Position numbers and translations under genes: made by a program. From an uncultured Saprospirales bacterium (GTDB taxonomy: Bacteria > Bacteroidota > Bacteroidia > Chitinophagales > Saprospiraceae), in the NCBI GenBank assembly GCA_937864265.1, contig CALMIR010000023.1, forward strand, positions 1 to 57,568: a stretch of 57,568 nt of DNA. The letters run 5' to 3'. This document shows, one piece after another, positions 7,906 to 15,937 of the stretch (positions are counted from its first letter, which is position 1; each line of letters opens with the position of its first letter). The notes under the pieces were generated by a model. The model saw only the letters and a program-made list of their open reading frames with translations. It was not told the origin of the DNA and ran no database searches.

Positions 7906-9066
7906 CTAGTCATTCCCAGTTGGTATAGTTTTTTGGAGCGTATCGATGGAACTAAAAGTTCGTTGACCCTGATCCCAGGACTGCTCGAACAGCTCTCTTG
8001 ATTCTTCAAAAATAGGTGGAACAGCATTGGGCATATATTCCGGGCAAGCCCCTTCCATTTTGATGATTTGCGTTTTTTCAACGGTATTGTCGCCGCAGCG
8101 GTCAAAAACGATCCATTTTCTATATACGATGCAAATGCCTGCATCGTATAAACCTTCATCTTCCCATTTGACATCGAAGCCACAAACCCCCTCCGTCAAA
8201 TTATATTGATCGGTAGTTGTCGCCCAATCGCCGTCCATATCTAAGGTTGGATAGCTGGTCCAAGCTGGGCTGATATCATCATGGCGGCCTAACATGGGGT
8301 AGGACATGCCATCGAAATTGGGTGGAAAAAGGACTAAATTGATGTCCGGTTTTTTAACCGCAATATACTGTTGAAATTCTCCGTAGCTTCCATCTTCACC
8401 GGTCAGTTCCCAGCGCCTTTCAATCACGGAAGTCGCATTGGAAACAAATTCAAAGTCAGTGAACTGGATTTCAAAACCGGTCTGACCTGCTTCAAACTCC
8501 AGGCTAAGTACATCGCCTGCGTGCAGGTAATCAGAAAAAAAGCTTCCAGCCTTTTCTTTCTCGCTCAGCTCCAACTGTTTTTGCCCATTCAGTTGCAAGT
8601 TGAAGCGTTGATTTAAAAGATTGGAGCCCCCAATGTGCATCCATTCAAAGCTGATAAAGCCTTCTGTAGGGACAGTCATTTGTAATAACGCCTTACTTTC
8701 TGGCCAAGCAATGAACGATGCCCTATTAGCCCCTTCAACTAATAATGAATTGGGAGCTCCGGTGACATCTACCCCACCGTCACCTTGATTCTTTGTCTGC
8801 GTCCAACGCTGTGGCGCAAAATAGCCTTGAAAGCCAGTATGCTGGCATCCGAGCTTAAATACCTGATCGTTGTACTGGGATTTAATAACTTTTACGGGGA
8901 TTAGAGGTACTGGAGGTACCACGTTTTCAGTGGTAGGTTCAAAGCAACTCACGGCATAATGAATGCCGGTTAATGGCAAATTTGCTTGGGTAGCAAAAGA
9001 AGAGATCGCAAAGAAGCAACCTATAATAAAAAGCAATTGGGATTTGTACAGGGTTGAGTGCCGCAT
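7906..9066 (-). CDS. Secreted Cys-containing protein with an HYR/immunoglobulin-like C-terminal module
   Basis: 386 residues from the ATG at 9066. An N-terminal signal peptide (LLFIIGCFFAISSFA) is visible. The middle is beta-rich (FISFEWMHIGGSNL, LSLEFEAGQTGFEIQF) and resembles a carbohydrate-binding or jelly-roll fold. Near the C-terminus CGFDVKWEDE, then YRKWIVFDRCGDN and TQIIKMEG, match the Cys/Trp pattern of the modules repeated in giant Saprospiraceae adhesins, present here once. No T9SS sorting tail is visible, so the protein may be periplasmic, incomplete, or exported otherwise. It is monocistronic: an isolated gene with its own terminator and a long upstream region. Function unknown. 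Confidence 0.75.
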   Translation of the reverse strand: MRHSTLYKSQLLFIIGCFFAISSFATQANLPLTGIHYAVSCFEPTTENVVPPVPLIPVKVIKSQYNDQVFKLGCQHTGFQGYFAPQRWTQTKNQGDGGVDVTGAPNSLLVEGANRASFIAWPESKALLQMTVPTEGFISFEWMHIGGSNLLNQRFNLQLNGQKQLELSEKEKAGSFFSDYLHAGDVLSLEFEAGQTGFEIQFTDFEFVSNATSVIERRWELTGEDGSYGEFQQYIAVKKPDINLVLFPPNFDGMSYPMLGRHDDISPAWTSYPTLDMDGDWATTTDQYNLTEGVCGFDVKWEDEGLYDAGICIVYRKWIVFDRCGDNTVEKTQIIKMEGACPEYMPNAVPPIFEESRELFEQSWDQGQRTFSSIDTLQKTIPTGND

Positions 9067-9482
9067 TTCTTTCTTTTTTCTTCTGACTAAGAGTAGAAAA
9101 TGACATACCAGATGCTTGCTTAGACGTAAGCAACTAGAAATAGGTACAATTGAAATAGAGAGAAGAAATAGGAAAGAATAACATGCGAAGGCTTCGTTCG
9201 CCTGAAACAGGTGACAGGATTGCGTTAGTCATGGGATTACACAGTTTAAGGGATTTATAATTTGCTAAAAAGCCGCTTGTTTATAGCATTAAGCTTTTTA
9301 TTGCAGCAAAGATATTATTTCCATTAATGTGATGCATACCCTTTTTAAGGTATTTTTTAGATTTTATAAAAAAATATTCAATTTTTCTCCCAAATAGGAC
9401 TATCCTTTAGTCGAAAAAATGAACCAAATTTTGATTTTAGACTTTAGTACCTAGCTTTATCAACCCTTTTATTTGAAGCGCT
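9067..9482. other. Divergent promoter region, no gene
   Basis: 416 bp, AT-rich in its right half, between the leftward secreted-protein gene and the rightward SRPBCC gene. CAAAGATA at 9307-9314 is a perfect reverse TAnnTTTG box but lies 240 bp from the leftward start. The better-placed promoter is listed separately at 9430-9459. Confidence 0.5.
9430..9459 (+). promoter_or_regulatory. Candidate Bacteroidota promoter for the SRPBCC gene
   Basis: TTTG at 9430-9433 (-33 element) and TAGCTTTA at 9452-9459 (7 of 8 to the -7 consensus TAnnTTTG), 18 bp apart, 23 bp before the ATG at 9483. Confidence 0.45.
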
Positions 9483-9992
9483 ATGCAAGTTAAAAACAAA
9501 GTTTGGAAGCAATTCATCCCCCGTCCACTAGATGAAGTGTGGCATTTTTTTTCTCGTCCAGAAAACCTCAATGACCTGACGCCAGCGGATATGTCTTTTG
9601 AAATACTGACTCAGCTACAAGATGTAGAGATGTACGAAGGCATGATTGTAGAATACAAAGTCAGCCCTGTACCGGGGATTAAAATGTATTGGGTCACTGA
9701 AATCACCCATGTGCGCGATCGCCAATATTTCATCGATGAGCAGCGCTTTGGGCCCTATGCACTCTGGCACCACCAACATCATTTTGAAGCAACTCAGGGT
9801 GGCGTCTTGATGACAGACATTTTACACTACAAAGTCCCCTATGGCTTGCTCGGCAATCTGGCCGATTGGGTATTTGTGAACAATAAGATAAACGCTATTT
9901 TTGATTATCGGATCAAAGCCGTAGAGGAAATATTCGATTTTAAATCTGAACCGTTTTCCAGCGCCCCTGCCGAAACAGCCAAATACAAATAA
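9483..9992 (+). CDS. SRPBCC (START-like) ligand-binding family protein
   Basis: 169 residues. The N-terminus (KQFIPRPLDEVWHFFSRPEN followed by LNDLTP) is the typical opening of cytoplasmic SRPBCC proteins, with the helix containing the RPxxxVW pattern; KVPYGLLGNLADWVFV is the C-terminal long helix that closes the hydrophobic cavity. No signal peptide. Members bind or process small hydrophobic ligands; the ligand here cannot be told. The 3' end overlaps the convergent MATE gene by 53 bp. The start is supported by the promoter-like boxes just upstream. Confidence 0.85.
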   Translation: MQVKNKVWKQFIPRPLDEVWHFFSRPENLNDLTPADMSFEILTQLQDVEMYEGMIVEYKVSPVPGIKMYWVTEITHVRDRQYFIDEQRFGPYALWHHQHHFEATQGGVLMTDILHYKVPYGLLGNLADWVFVNNKINAIFDYRIKAVEEIFDFKSEPFSSAPAETAKYK

Positions 9993-11328
9993 TGGCCATT
10001 AAAGATTCGCTGATAGCAATAGCCCAGCATACTCCAGCTAATTCCCAGCCCAAGGTCACAGCCAATAAATAACCAAGAGGTATCTCCACCGCCCAAAAGC
10101 AAAGGAGATTGACCAATGTAGGTGTTCGGGTATCTCCTGCACCATTAAAAGCATTGCTGATGACCATACCATAACCGAAGAAAATGTAACTGACGCTAAA
10201 TATGCGGATACTGAGCACTCCTGCCTCTAATACAGCCGGTTCGTTGGTGAAAAAGCTCAGCAGTGTATAGGCAAAAGTAAAATAAATAATGGCAACACTC
10301 AATAAAAACAACATGGTAAAATGAGCGGATCGCCAGACTGATTTTTCAGCCCTTTCGGGTTGCTGCGCGCCCAAATTTTGCCCAACCAGTGTCGCTGCAG
10401 CATTGGCTAAACCCCATGCAGGCAAAATGGTAAATACGATCAAACGAATGGCGATGGTGTAACCAGCTACCGATTCGCTACCAAACAGGGCAATGATCCG
10501 CATCAAAAACACCCAACTGGCAGAGGCGATTAGAAACTGCCCAGCCCCTGTAGCGGCTACGTCACTCAGCTTTCTGATAATGCTCCAATCGGCTTTAAAA
10601 AGGGGTAATTTCAAGCGAATGATGCTCTTTCCACCGAATAATATCCACAATTGATAGGCTACACCTACGCCCCGGCCTATAGTGGTAGCGACGGCAGCGC
10701 CACTTACACCCAATTCTGGAAAAGGGCCAATCCCGAAAATCAATAATGGATCGAGGATGATGTTCAACAAATTGGCTACCCAAAGCACCCGCATCGCAAT
10801 GGCTGCATCGCCAGCACCGCGGAAGATAGCGTTGAGCAAAAACAGGAACATAATGACCACATTAGAGCCTAACATAATACGGGTATAACCAGCACCTGAA
10901 GCCACCACATCGGGCGTTCCCCCCATCAGGCGCAGGATGTCTTCTGCAAAAACGAGCCCGGCAATAGCCACTAATACAGATAGGCTAAAGGCCAGCAAAA
11001 TGGCTTGTGCAGCCGATTTGGCAGCAGCTTCAGCATCTTTTTCGCCGATTCGTCGCGACACCATTGCGGTCGCAGCCATACTCATACCTATCGCAACCGA
11101 ATAAATTAAGGTCAATACCGATTCGGTAAGCCCCACCGTAGCCACAGCATCTACACCGATGCGAGACACAAAAAACACGTCCACTACAGCGAAAAGGGAT
11201 TCCATGACCATTTCCAATACCATTGGTATGGAAAGTAAGATGAGTGCGCGGTTGATGCTGCCTGTTGTATAGCTCTTTTCTTCCCCCGATAGGGCTTCAG
11301 CTAGTACTTTAAGTATGCGTTTGATCAC
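9940..11328 (-). CDS. MATE family multidrug/cation efflux transporter
   Basis: 462 residues and about 12 hydrophobic segments, in two similar halves, matching MATE exporters in length and layout. The first half opens with ALILLSIPMVLEMVMESLFA followed by VVDVFFVSRIG, the hallmark TM1 region of the family; GATFxN-like turns such as NAIFRGAGDA and NAFNGAGDTRTP (the repeated G-A-G-D motif of each half) are present. It sits in the inner membrane and likely exports drugs or organic cations by Na+ or H+ antiport; substrate unknown. The gene converges on and overlaps the SRPBCC gene by 53 bp, with no co-directional partner adjacent. Confidence 0.92.
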   Translation of the reverse strand: MIKRILKVLAEALSGEEKSYTTGSINRALILLSIPMVLEMVMESLFAVVDVFFVSRIGVDAVATVGLTESVLTLIYSVAIGMSMAATAMVSRRIGEKDAEAAAKSAAQAILLAFSLSVLVAIAGLVFAEDILRLMGGTPDVVASGAGYTRIMLGSNVVIMFLFLLNAIFRGAGDAAIAMRVLWVANLLNIILDPLLIFGIGPFPELGVSGAAVATTIGRGVGVAYQLWILFGGKSIIRLKLPLFKADWSIIRKLSDVAATGAGQFLIASASWVFLMRIIALFGSESVAGYTIAIRLIVFTILPAWGLANAAATLVGQNLGAQQPERAEKSVWRSAHFTMLFLLSVAIIYFTFAYTLLSFFTNEPAVLEAGVLSIRIFSVSYIFFGYGMVISNAFNGAGDTRTPTLVNLLCFWAVEIPLGYLLAVTLGWELAGVCWAIAISESLMAIICIWLFRQGRWKTVQI

Positions 11329-11545
11329 GGTCGGATGAATTGGTGTTCAGGGGTACAACCACAATAGAACCGAAAAAATTCACTAATGGATAAATTTTAT
11401 TGATTTTAGTAACGCAGAAAAATTACACACTACTTAGTTAATCAGGCATCGAACATCATTTAGCAGCATTTGCCCCATGCTTGTCCCGCAAAAAACTTAT
11501 TTTTAGCCTGAAAAAATCCGATTGAATAAAAATTTCACTTTAACC

Positions 11546-13891
11546 ATGAGAAGAAATCACTTGATGGGCCTCCTTTTTTTGGCTAGTAGCAGCCTACTGT
11601 GGGGGCAAAACACCTCCAATCACGGCAATAAGTTCGAGCAATTGGGTACGCTATTACCCAGCCCCAATCAATACCGAAGTGTGGACGGCTCGCCCGGCCC
11701 CGAATACTGGCAGCAGCGCTGCGATTATGACATCGAATGCCGACTAGACGACAAAGAACTGCGCTTGGACGGGGAAGAACTGGTCACCTATTACAACCAA
11801 TCGCCCCAGGAACTGCGCTACCTGTGGCTTCAGCTCGACGAAAACGAGCACTCACCGGAAAGCGATAACCACTATTTCAATGGCAGTTCCATCAAACCCA
11901 TCATGAGCGAACAGGCCCTGGATAATTTGGAAGCCTATAAAAAGCTGGACAAATATGGCCATAAAATCGAATCGGTGACCGATGAAAACGGCCAGGCACT
12001 CCAATACCTCATCAATAAAACCATGATGCGGGTGGACTTGCCCAAGCCCCTGCAACCGGGGGAGCAGTTTTCTTTCCGTATCAAATGGCATTATTATATT
12101 ATTGACCGCGTCAATGGCCCGGACGGCGGCAGGGGTGGCTATGAATATTTCGAAAAAGACGGCAACTACCTGTTCACGATCACGCAGTGGTACCCGCGCC
12201 TTTGTGTGTATAGCGATTTTGAAGGCTGGCAGAATAAACAGTTCACAGGCACTGGCGAATTTGCCCTTACCTTTGGCAATTTCGTAGTCAAAATGACGGT
12301 GCCTTCTGATTATGTAGTCGGTTCTACTGGCGAATGCCTGAATTACAGCACGGTGCTCACTCCTACCCAACTGGCGCGCTGGAAAGAAGCTCAAAAAGCT
12401 GCTGAGCCGCTGGAAATCGTGCCCCTGGAAGAAGCAGAAAAAAATGAAAAGAAAAAAGCTGCTACTGATACCAAAACCTGGATTTATAAAGCCGATAATG
12501 TACGGGACTTTGCCTGGACAGCCAGCCGGAAATTCATCTGGGATGCTATGGCTTATCAAAACGAGGTGGGCAAACCGGTGATGTGCATGAGCTATTACCC
12601 TAAGGAAGCCTACCCCATTTACAGCCGTTATTCTACCAAAGCTGTAGCGCATACCCTAAAAACTTATTCCAGCTATTCCATTCCCTATCCTTATCCGGTG
12701 GCCATTTCCGTAGAGGCGCAAAATGGCATGGAGTACCCGATGATCTGTTTCAACCCGGGGCGGGCAGAGGAAGATGGCACTTATGAACAAGGCGCCAAAC
12801 AAGCAGCTATCTCTGTCATCATCCACGAAGTAGGGCACAATTATTTCCCTATGATCATCAACAGCGACGAACGACAGTGGGCTTGGTTTGACGAAGGGAT
12901 CAACAGCTTTGTACAGTTTTTGTCCGAACAGGAATTTGATAACAGTTATGCTTCCTGGGGTGGCCCAGCTTATATGATTGCGGACTATATGGCTTTGCCG
13001 AAAGATCAGTTAGAACCGATCATGACCAACAGCGAAAATATTGTTGATTATTTTACCAACGCTTATATGAAACCGGCGGCTGCGCTGAACATCCTTAGGG
13101 AAACCGTCATGGGACGCGAGTTATTCGACTATGCCTTCCGGGAATATTGCCGCCGCTGGGCTTTCAAACACCCAACGCCTGCCGATTTTTTCCGCACAAT
13201 GGAAGATGCCAGCGGTGTTGATCTGGACTGGTTCTGGCGGGGCTGGTTTTATAGCATCGATGCGGTGGATATTGCGCTCGACAGCGTGTCCTGGTATCAG
13301 GTGGACATGGAAAACAACCCCGAAAGAAAAGAAAATACCTGGACGCAGCGAAATGAGCCGCCTTATGAGCACATCTCTCAAATCCGCAACCGCGAGGAAG
13401 GGGTGAAATTTGCGGTGGATGAAGACCCGGAGTTAAAAGACTTTTATTCCTCTTATCGCCCCTGGGAAACAGAAGATTCTGTGGTAACCAATACCATGTA
13501 TTTGTACGACGAAACTTTTACAGACAAAGAAAAGGAAGCTCGTTTTGGTGGCAAAAACTACTACCACCTCTATTTCAGCAACAAAGGAGGGCTGGTCATG
13601 CCTGTTATTCTGGAATGGACTTTTGAGGACGGCAGCAAGGAAGTGCAACGCATTCCAGTAGAAATATGGCGCAAAAACGAAGCCAAATTTTCCAAAGTTT
13701 TTGTCAAAGACAAGGTGGTGACCAACATCAAAATTGACCCTTATCGGGAAACGGCAGACATAGACGAGAACAATAACGCCTGGCCCGTGGAAGAGCCGGC
13801 CCCAAGCCGCTTCCAGGTGTATAAAAAGCATAAGTTTGTGGAAAAACCCAACCCGATGCAAAAGGCGCAGCAAAAAAGGATCAAGCCTTGA
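11546..13891 (+). CDS. M1 (gluzincin) family metallopeptidase, secreted
   Basis: 781 residues from the ATG at 11546; a TTG 8 codons earlier is less likely. A signal peptide (LMGLLFLASSSLLWGQ) leads. Catalytic residues are clear: HEVGH at about 427-431 and the third zinc ligand Glu at about 450 (WFDEG), 18 residues after the second His as in aminopeptidases N. NGMEYP at about 393 takes the place of the GAMEN exopeptidase motif, a common variant in Bacteroidota M1 proteins. A Lys/Glu-rich insertion lies near 290-310. No T9SS tail is seen, so a periplasmic location is likely. Its end lies 6 bp from the convergent peroxidase gene. Confidence 0.9.
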   Translation: MRRNHLMGLLFLASSSLLWGQNTSNHGNKFEQLGTLLPSPNQYRSVDGSPGPEYWQQRCDYDIECRLDDKELRLDGEELVTYYNQSPQELRYLWLQLDENEHSPESDNHYFNGSSIKPIMSEQALDNLEAYKKLDKYGHKIESVTDENGQALQYLINKTMMRVDLPKPLQPGEQFSFRIKWHYYIIDRVNGPDGGRGGYEYFEKDGNYLFTITQWYPRLCVYSDFEGWQNKQFTGTGEFALTFGNFVVKMTVPSDYVVGSTGECLNYSTVLTPTQLARWKEAQKAAEPLEIVPLEEAEKNEKKKAATDTKTWIYKADNVRDFAWTASRKFIWDAMAYQNEVGKPVMCMSYYPKEAYPIYSRYSTKAVAHTLKTYSSYSIPYPYPVAISVEAQNGMEYPMICFNPGRAEEDGTYEQGAKQAAISVIIHEVGHNYFPMIINSDERQWAWFDEGINSFVQFLSEQEFDNSYASWGGPAYMIADYMALPKDQLEPIMTNSENIVDYFTNAYMKPAAALNILRETVMGRELFDYAFREYCRRWAFKHPTPADFFRTMEDASGVDLDWFWRGWFYSIDAVDIALDSVSWYQVDMENNPERKENTWTQRNEPPYEHISQIRNREEGVKFAVDEDPELKDFYSSYRPWETEDSVVTNTMYLYDETFTDKEKEARFGGKNYYHLYFSNKGGLVMPVILEWTFEDGSKEVQRIPVEIWRKNEAKFSKVFVKDKVVTNIKIDPYRETADIDENNNAWPVEEPAPSRFQVYKKHKFVEKPNPMQKAQQKRIKP

Positions 13892-13896
13892 GAAGA

Positions 13897-15015
13897 TTAC
13901 TCCGGCGCACTAAACGCCGGATTGCTCAAAAAGGCCTCATCGGTCAGCGTATGCAAAAAAGCCACCAAATCGGCTATGTCTTGGGGGCTTAAGCCCAGCC
14001 CGCCGGGTTGAAGATTGCTCTGCATGCGCGGATCAATGGTTGGGGAATCGATTGTACCCGTATTGTAATGTTCGATGGCTGCTTCCAGCGTTGCGAAGCG
14101 GCCATCGTGCATATAGGGCGCTGTAAGAGCAATATTGCGCAGGGTAGGTGTTTTGAACTTGGCTCTATCCTCTGCCTTTCCGGTGCTGGCCATCAGCCCC
14201 TTATCCAATTGGTTGGCCGCTGCATCGAGGCCATTATTCATGTACAAATCGTTGGTGAAGTTGAAGCCGGAGTGACAATGCAAGCATTCCGCGCCGCCAA
14301 CCAGCCCTGTCGGGTCGTATTCTGTAAAAAACAGTACCCGCCCCCTTTCTTCGCTCGCCGTCAGTTCTACCTCTCCCATCAACCAGCGGTCGTACTTGGA
14401 ATGGGTAGAGATGAGCGTCAATTCAAATTGCTCGATGGCTCGCCCAATGCGCGCAGGGGTGATGGCCTCATCGCCAAAAGCTCGAACAAACTGGTCGCGG
14501 TATTTTTTATCCGCTTGAAGCTTGCTTACTACCCGATCTAGCGTTTCATTCATTTCCAGCGGATCCTGGATGGGAAAAAGTGCCTGCTCGCGAAGCGAAG
14601 CTGCCCTGGCATCCCAAAAAAAGCCATTTCTGTGCCAAGACAGGTTGATCAGCGGCATGGCCTGCCTTGTGCCGGGCAAGCCAGCTACCCCGATGCTGAA
14701 TTGGCGTTCATCGGAAAATCCGGTAGCCTGTTGGTGGCAGCCGGCGCAAGATTGGGTGCCATCGGCACTGAGTTTTTTTTCATAAAACAACATGCGCCCA
14801 AGTGCTACGCCTGCAACCGTCAATGGGTTGTCTTCTGGAAGTTTGGGATCGGGAAAGTAGCCCCAGTCCAGTTCATAGGGGCTAGGATCATATTCCGGCG
14901 CAGGTTCTTCTACGATGGGCGTCATCGGACTATCATCCTCTTCCTTGCAGGAAAAAAGTAGGCTGAAACAGAAAAAGGATAATAAGGTGTATCGTGTAAA
15001 ATTTTTCATCATCAA
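13897..15015 (-). CDS. MauG/CcpA-type dihaem cytochrome c peroxidase, lipoprotein
   Basis: 372 residues. The lipoprotein signal ends FCFSLLFSC, so the protein is probably anchored in the outer or inner membrane facing the periplasm. Two CxxCH haem sites are present (CAGCHQQ and CLHCHSGF), with LGRMLFYEKKLSADGTQSCA before the first and TPTLRNIALTAPYMHDGRF after the second, the standard layout of bacterial dihaem peroxidases. It would reduce H2O2 with electrons from small cytochromes, or modify a partner protein in the MauG sense. It lies 2 bp downstream of the YrdC-like gene on the same strand, so the two are probably co-transcribed. Three adjacent Met codons make the exact start ambiguous. 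Confidence 0.92.
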   Translation of the reverse strand: MMMKNFTRYTLLSFFCFSLLFSCKEEDDSPMTPIVEEPAPEYDPSPYELDWGYFPDPKLPEDNPLTVAGVALGRMLFYEKKLSADGTQSCAGCHQQATGFSDERQFSIGVAGLPGTRQAMPLINLSWHRNGFFWDARAASLREQALFPIQDPLEMNETLDRVVSKLQADKKYRDQFVRAFGDEAITPARIGRAIEQFELTLISTHSKYDRWLMGEVELTASEERGRVLFFTEYDPTGLVGGAECLHCHSGFNFTNDLYMNNGLDAAANQLDKGLMASTGKAEDRAKFKTPTLRNIALTAPYMHDGRFATLEAAIEHYNTGTIDSPTIDPRMQSNLQPGGLGLSPQDIADLVAFLHTLTDEAFLSNPAFSAPE

Positions 15016-15017
15016 AA

Positions 15018-15587
15018 TTACTCCCGTAAAAAGACCAATTCATCCTTACGGCTGAGCTTGACCATTACGGAGGGCTGCCCGGCTACGGTTTCCCTGCGGC
15101 GGTACTTGGACACATAATCCACTTCCTCGATCACATCAGAGCTGATGGAACCAAAATTGAGTGGAAAAAAACCATTCCGTTTGTCCGCTTCTACTGCTGC
15201 GATGGGCGATCCCAATAAATCCACGAGGTCGCGACAATAGTTGTCCTGCACCAATCGGATGGCAATGCGGCCTTCCTTGGAAAGTGCCTCTTTGGGCAGA
15301 TTGCGCCCTTTGTCGTAAATCACGGTCAGGGGGCGGACATGGTAAATGAGCAAAGTTTCCAGGCGCGGATGCAAATGTTGCACATGGCTACGGAGCATAT
15401 CCAGCGAACTGACCAAGACTTCCAACGCGGCATCGGCGGGCAATTGCCGGAGCTGGCGCAGGCGTTCGATGGCTACTTGGTTGCTTGCATCACAGCCCAC
15501 GCACCATACGGTATCTGTAGGAAATAGGATCAAACCTCCGGCGCGGAGCGATGCTAAGGCGTTGTCAAGATCGTAGTTTTGAACCAT
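15018..15587 (-). CDS. YrdC/Sua5 family protein (threonylcarbamoyl-AMP synthase-like, divergent)
   Basis: 189 residues from the ATG at 15587 (MVQNYDLDNALASLRAGG); ATGs 12 and 10 codons upstream are possible. LILFPTDTVWCVGCDASN is the family signature (usually TDTVWGIGCDA), and PLTVIYDKGRNLP with GRIAIRL matches the central part. The Lys/Arg-rich ATP/bicarbonate-binding segment normally following the signature (K-R-x-x-x-K-x-M type) is replaced by LRQLPADAALEVLV, so catalysis may be altered. In the standard pathway the enzyme makes the TC-AMP intermediate for the tRNA t6A37 modification. A second, canonical copy elsewhere in the genome would be expected. It is followed after 2 bp by the peroxidase gene. 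Confidence 0.8.
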   Translation of the reverse strand: MVQNYDLDNALASLRAGGLILFPTDTVWCVGCDASNQVAIERLRQLRQLPADAALEVLVSSLDMLRSHVQHLHPRLETLLIYHVRPLTVIYDKGRNLPKEALSKEGRIAIRLVQDNYCRDLVDLLGSPIAAVEADKRNGFFPLNFGSISSDVIEEVDYVSKYRRRETVAGQPSVMVKLSRKDELVFLRE

Positions 15588-15937
15588 TGTTGCCCCATCA
15601 TTTGTAAATGTCATCATATTCATGAGGTTTTCAGTACACGCTATAACTGCTGATTTAGTTTAAGGGCATTACGCTTCCAGTTTTCTCAGTGGCAATAGTA
15701 TGATTGTCTTTAAAATTGCCAACGCGCAAAATATAAATCCAAAGATACAAGATAAAAAAAACAATACTTACCTTAATCCTTGAATTGAAATACATACGGA
15801 AATTACAACTCAAAAAGTATTTTCGTATTGCTTTTAACTGTCTTGAAAATGATCGCTTCAAAAAAAAATGGCCTACTTGTCTAATTTTTGACATCTGGGC
15901 AGTTTGTCCTGTGAAGCAACACTAAAAAACGCAAAAG
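15588..15937. other. Divergent intergenic region, no supported gene
   Basis: 350 bp, AT-rich, between the leftward YrdC-like gene and the rightward PKD gene. TAATTTTTG near 15878 is one base longer than a TAnnTTTG box. A 79-codon frame on the minus strand (15655-15894) has no signal peptide or recognisable motif and is judged spurious. Confidence 0.5.

Noticed and set aside
11852-12652. 266-codon minus-strand frame inside the M1 peptidase gene
   Set aside because: No recognisable motif; the plus-strand gene carries catalytic residues and family length.
15655-15894. 79-codon minus-strand frame upstream of the YrdC-like gene
   Set aside because: No signal or motif, and base use looks intergenic.
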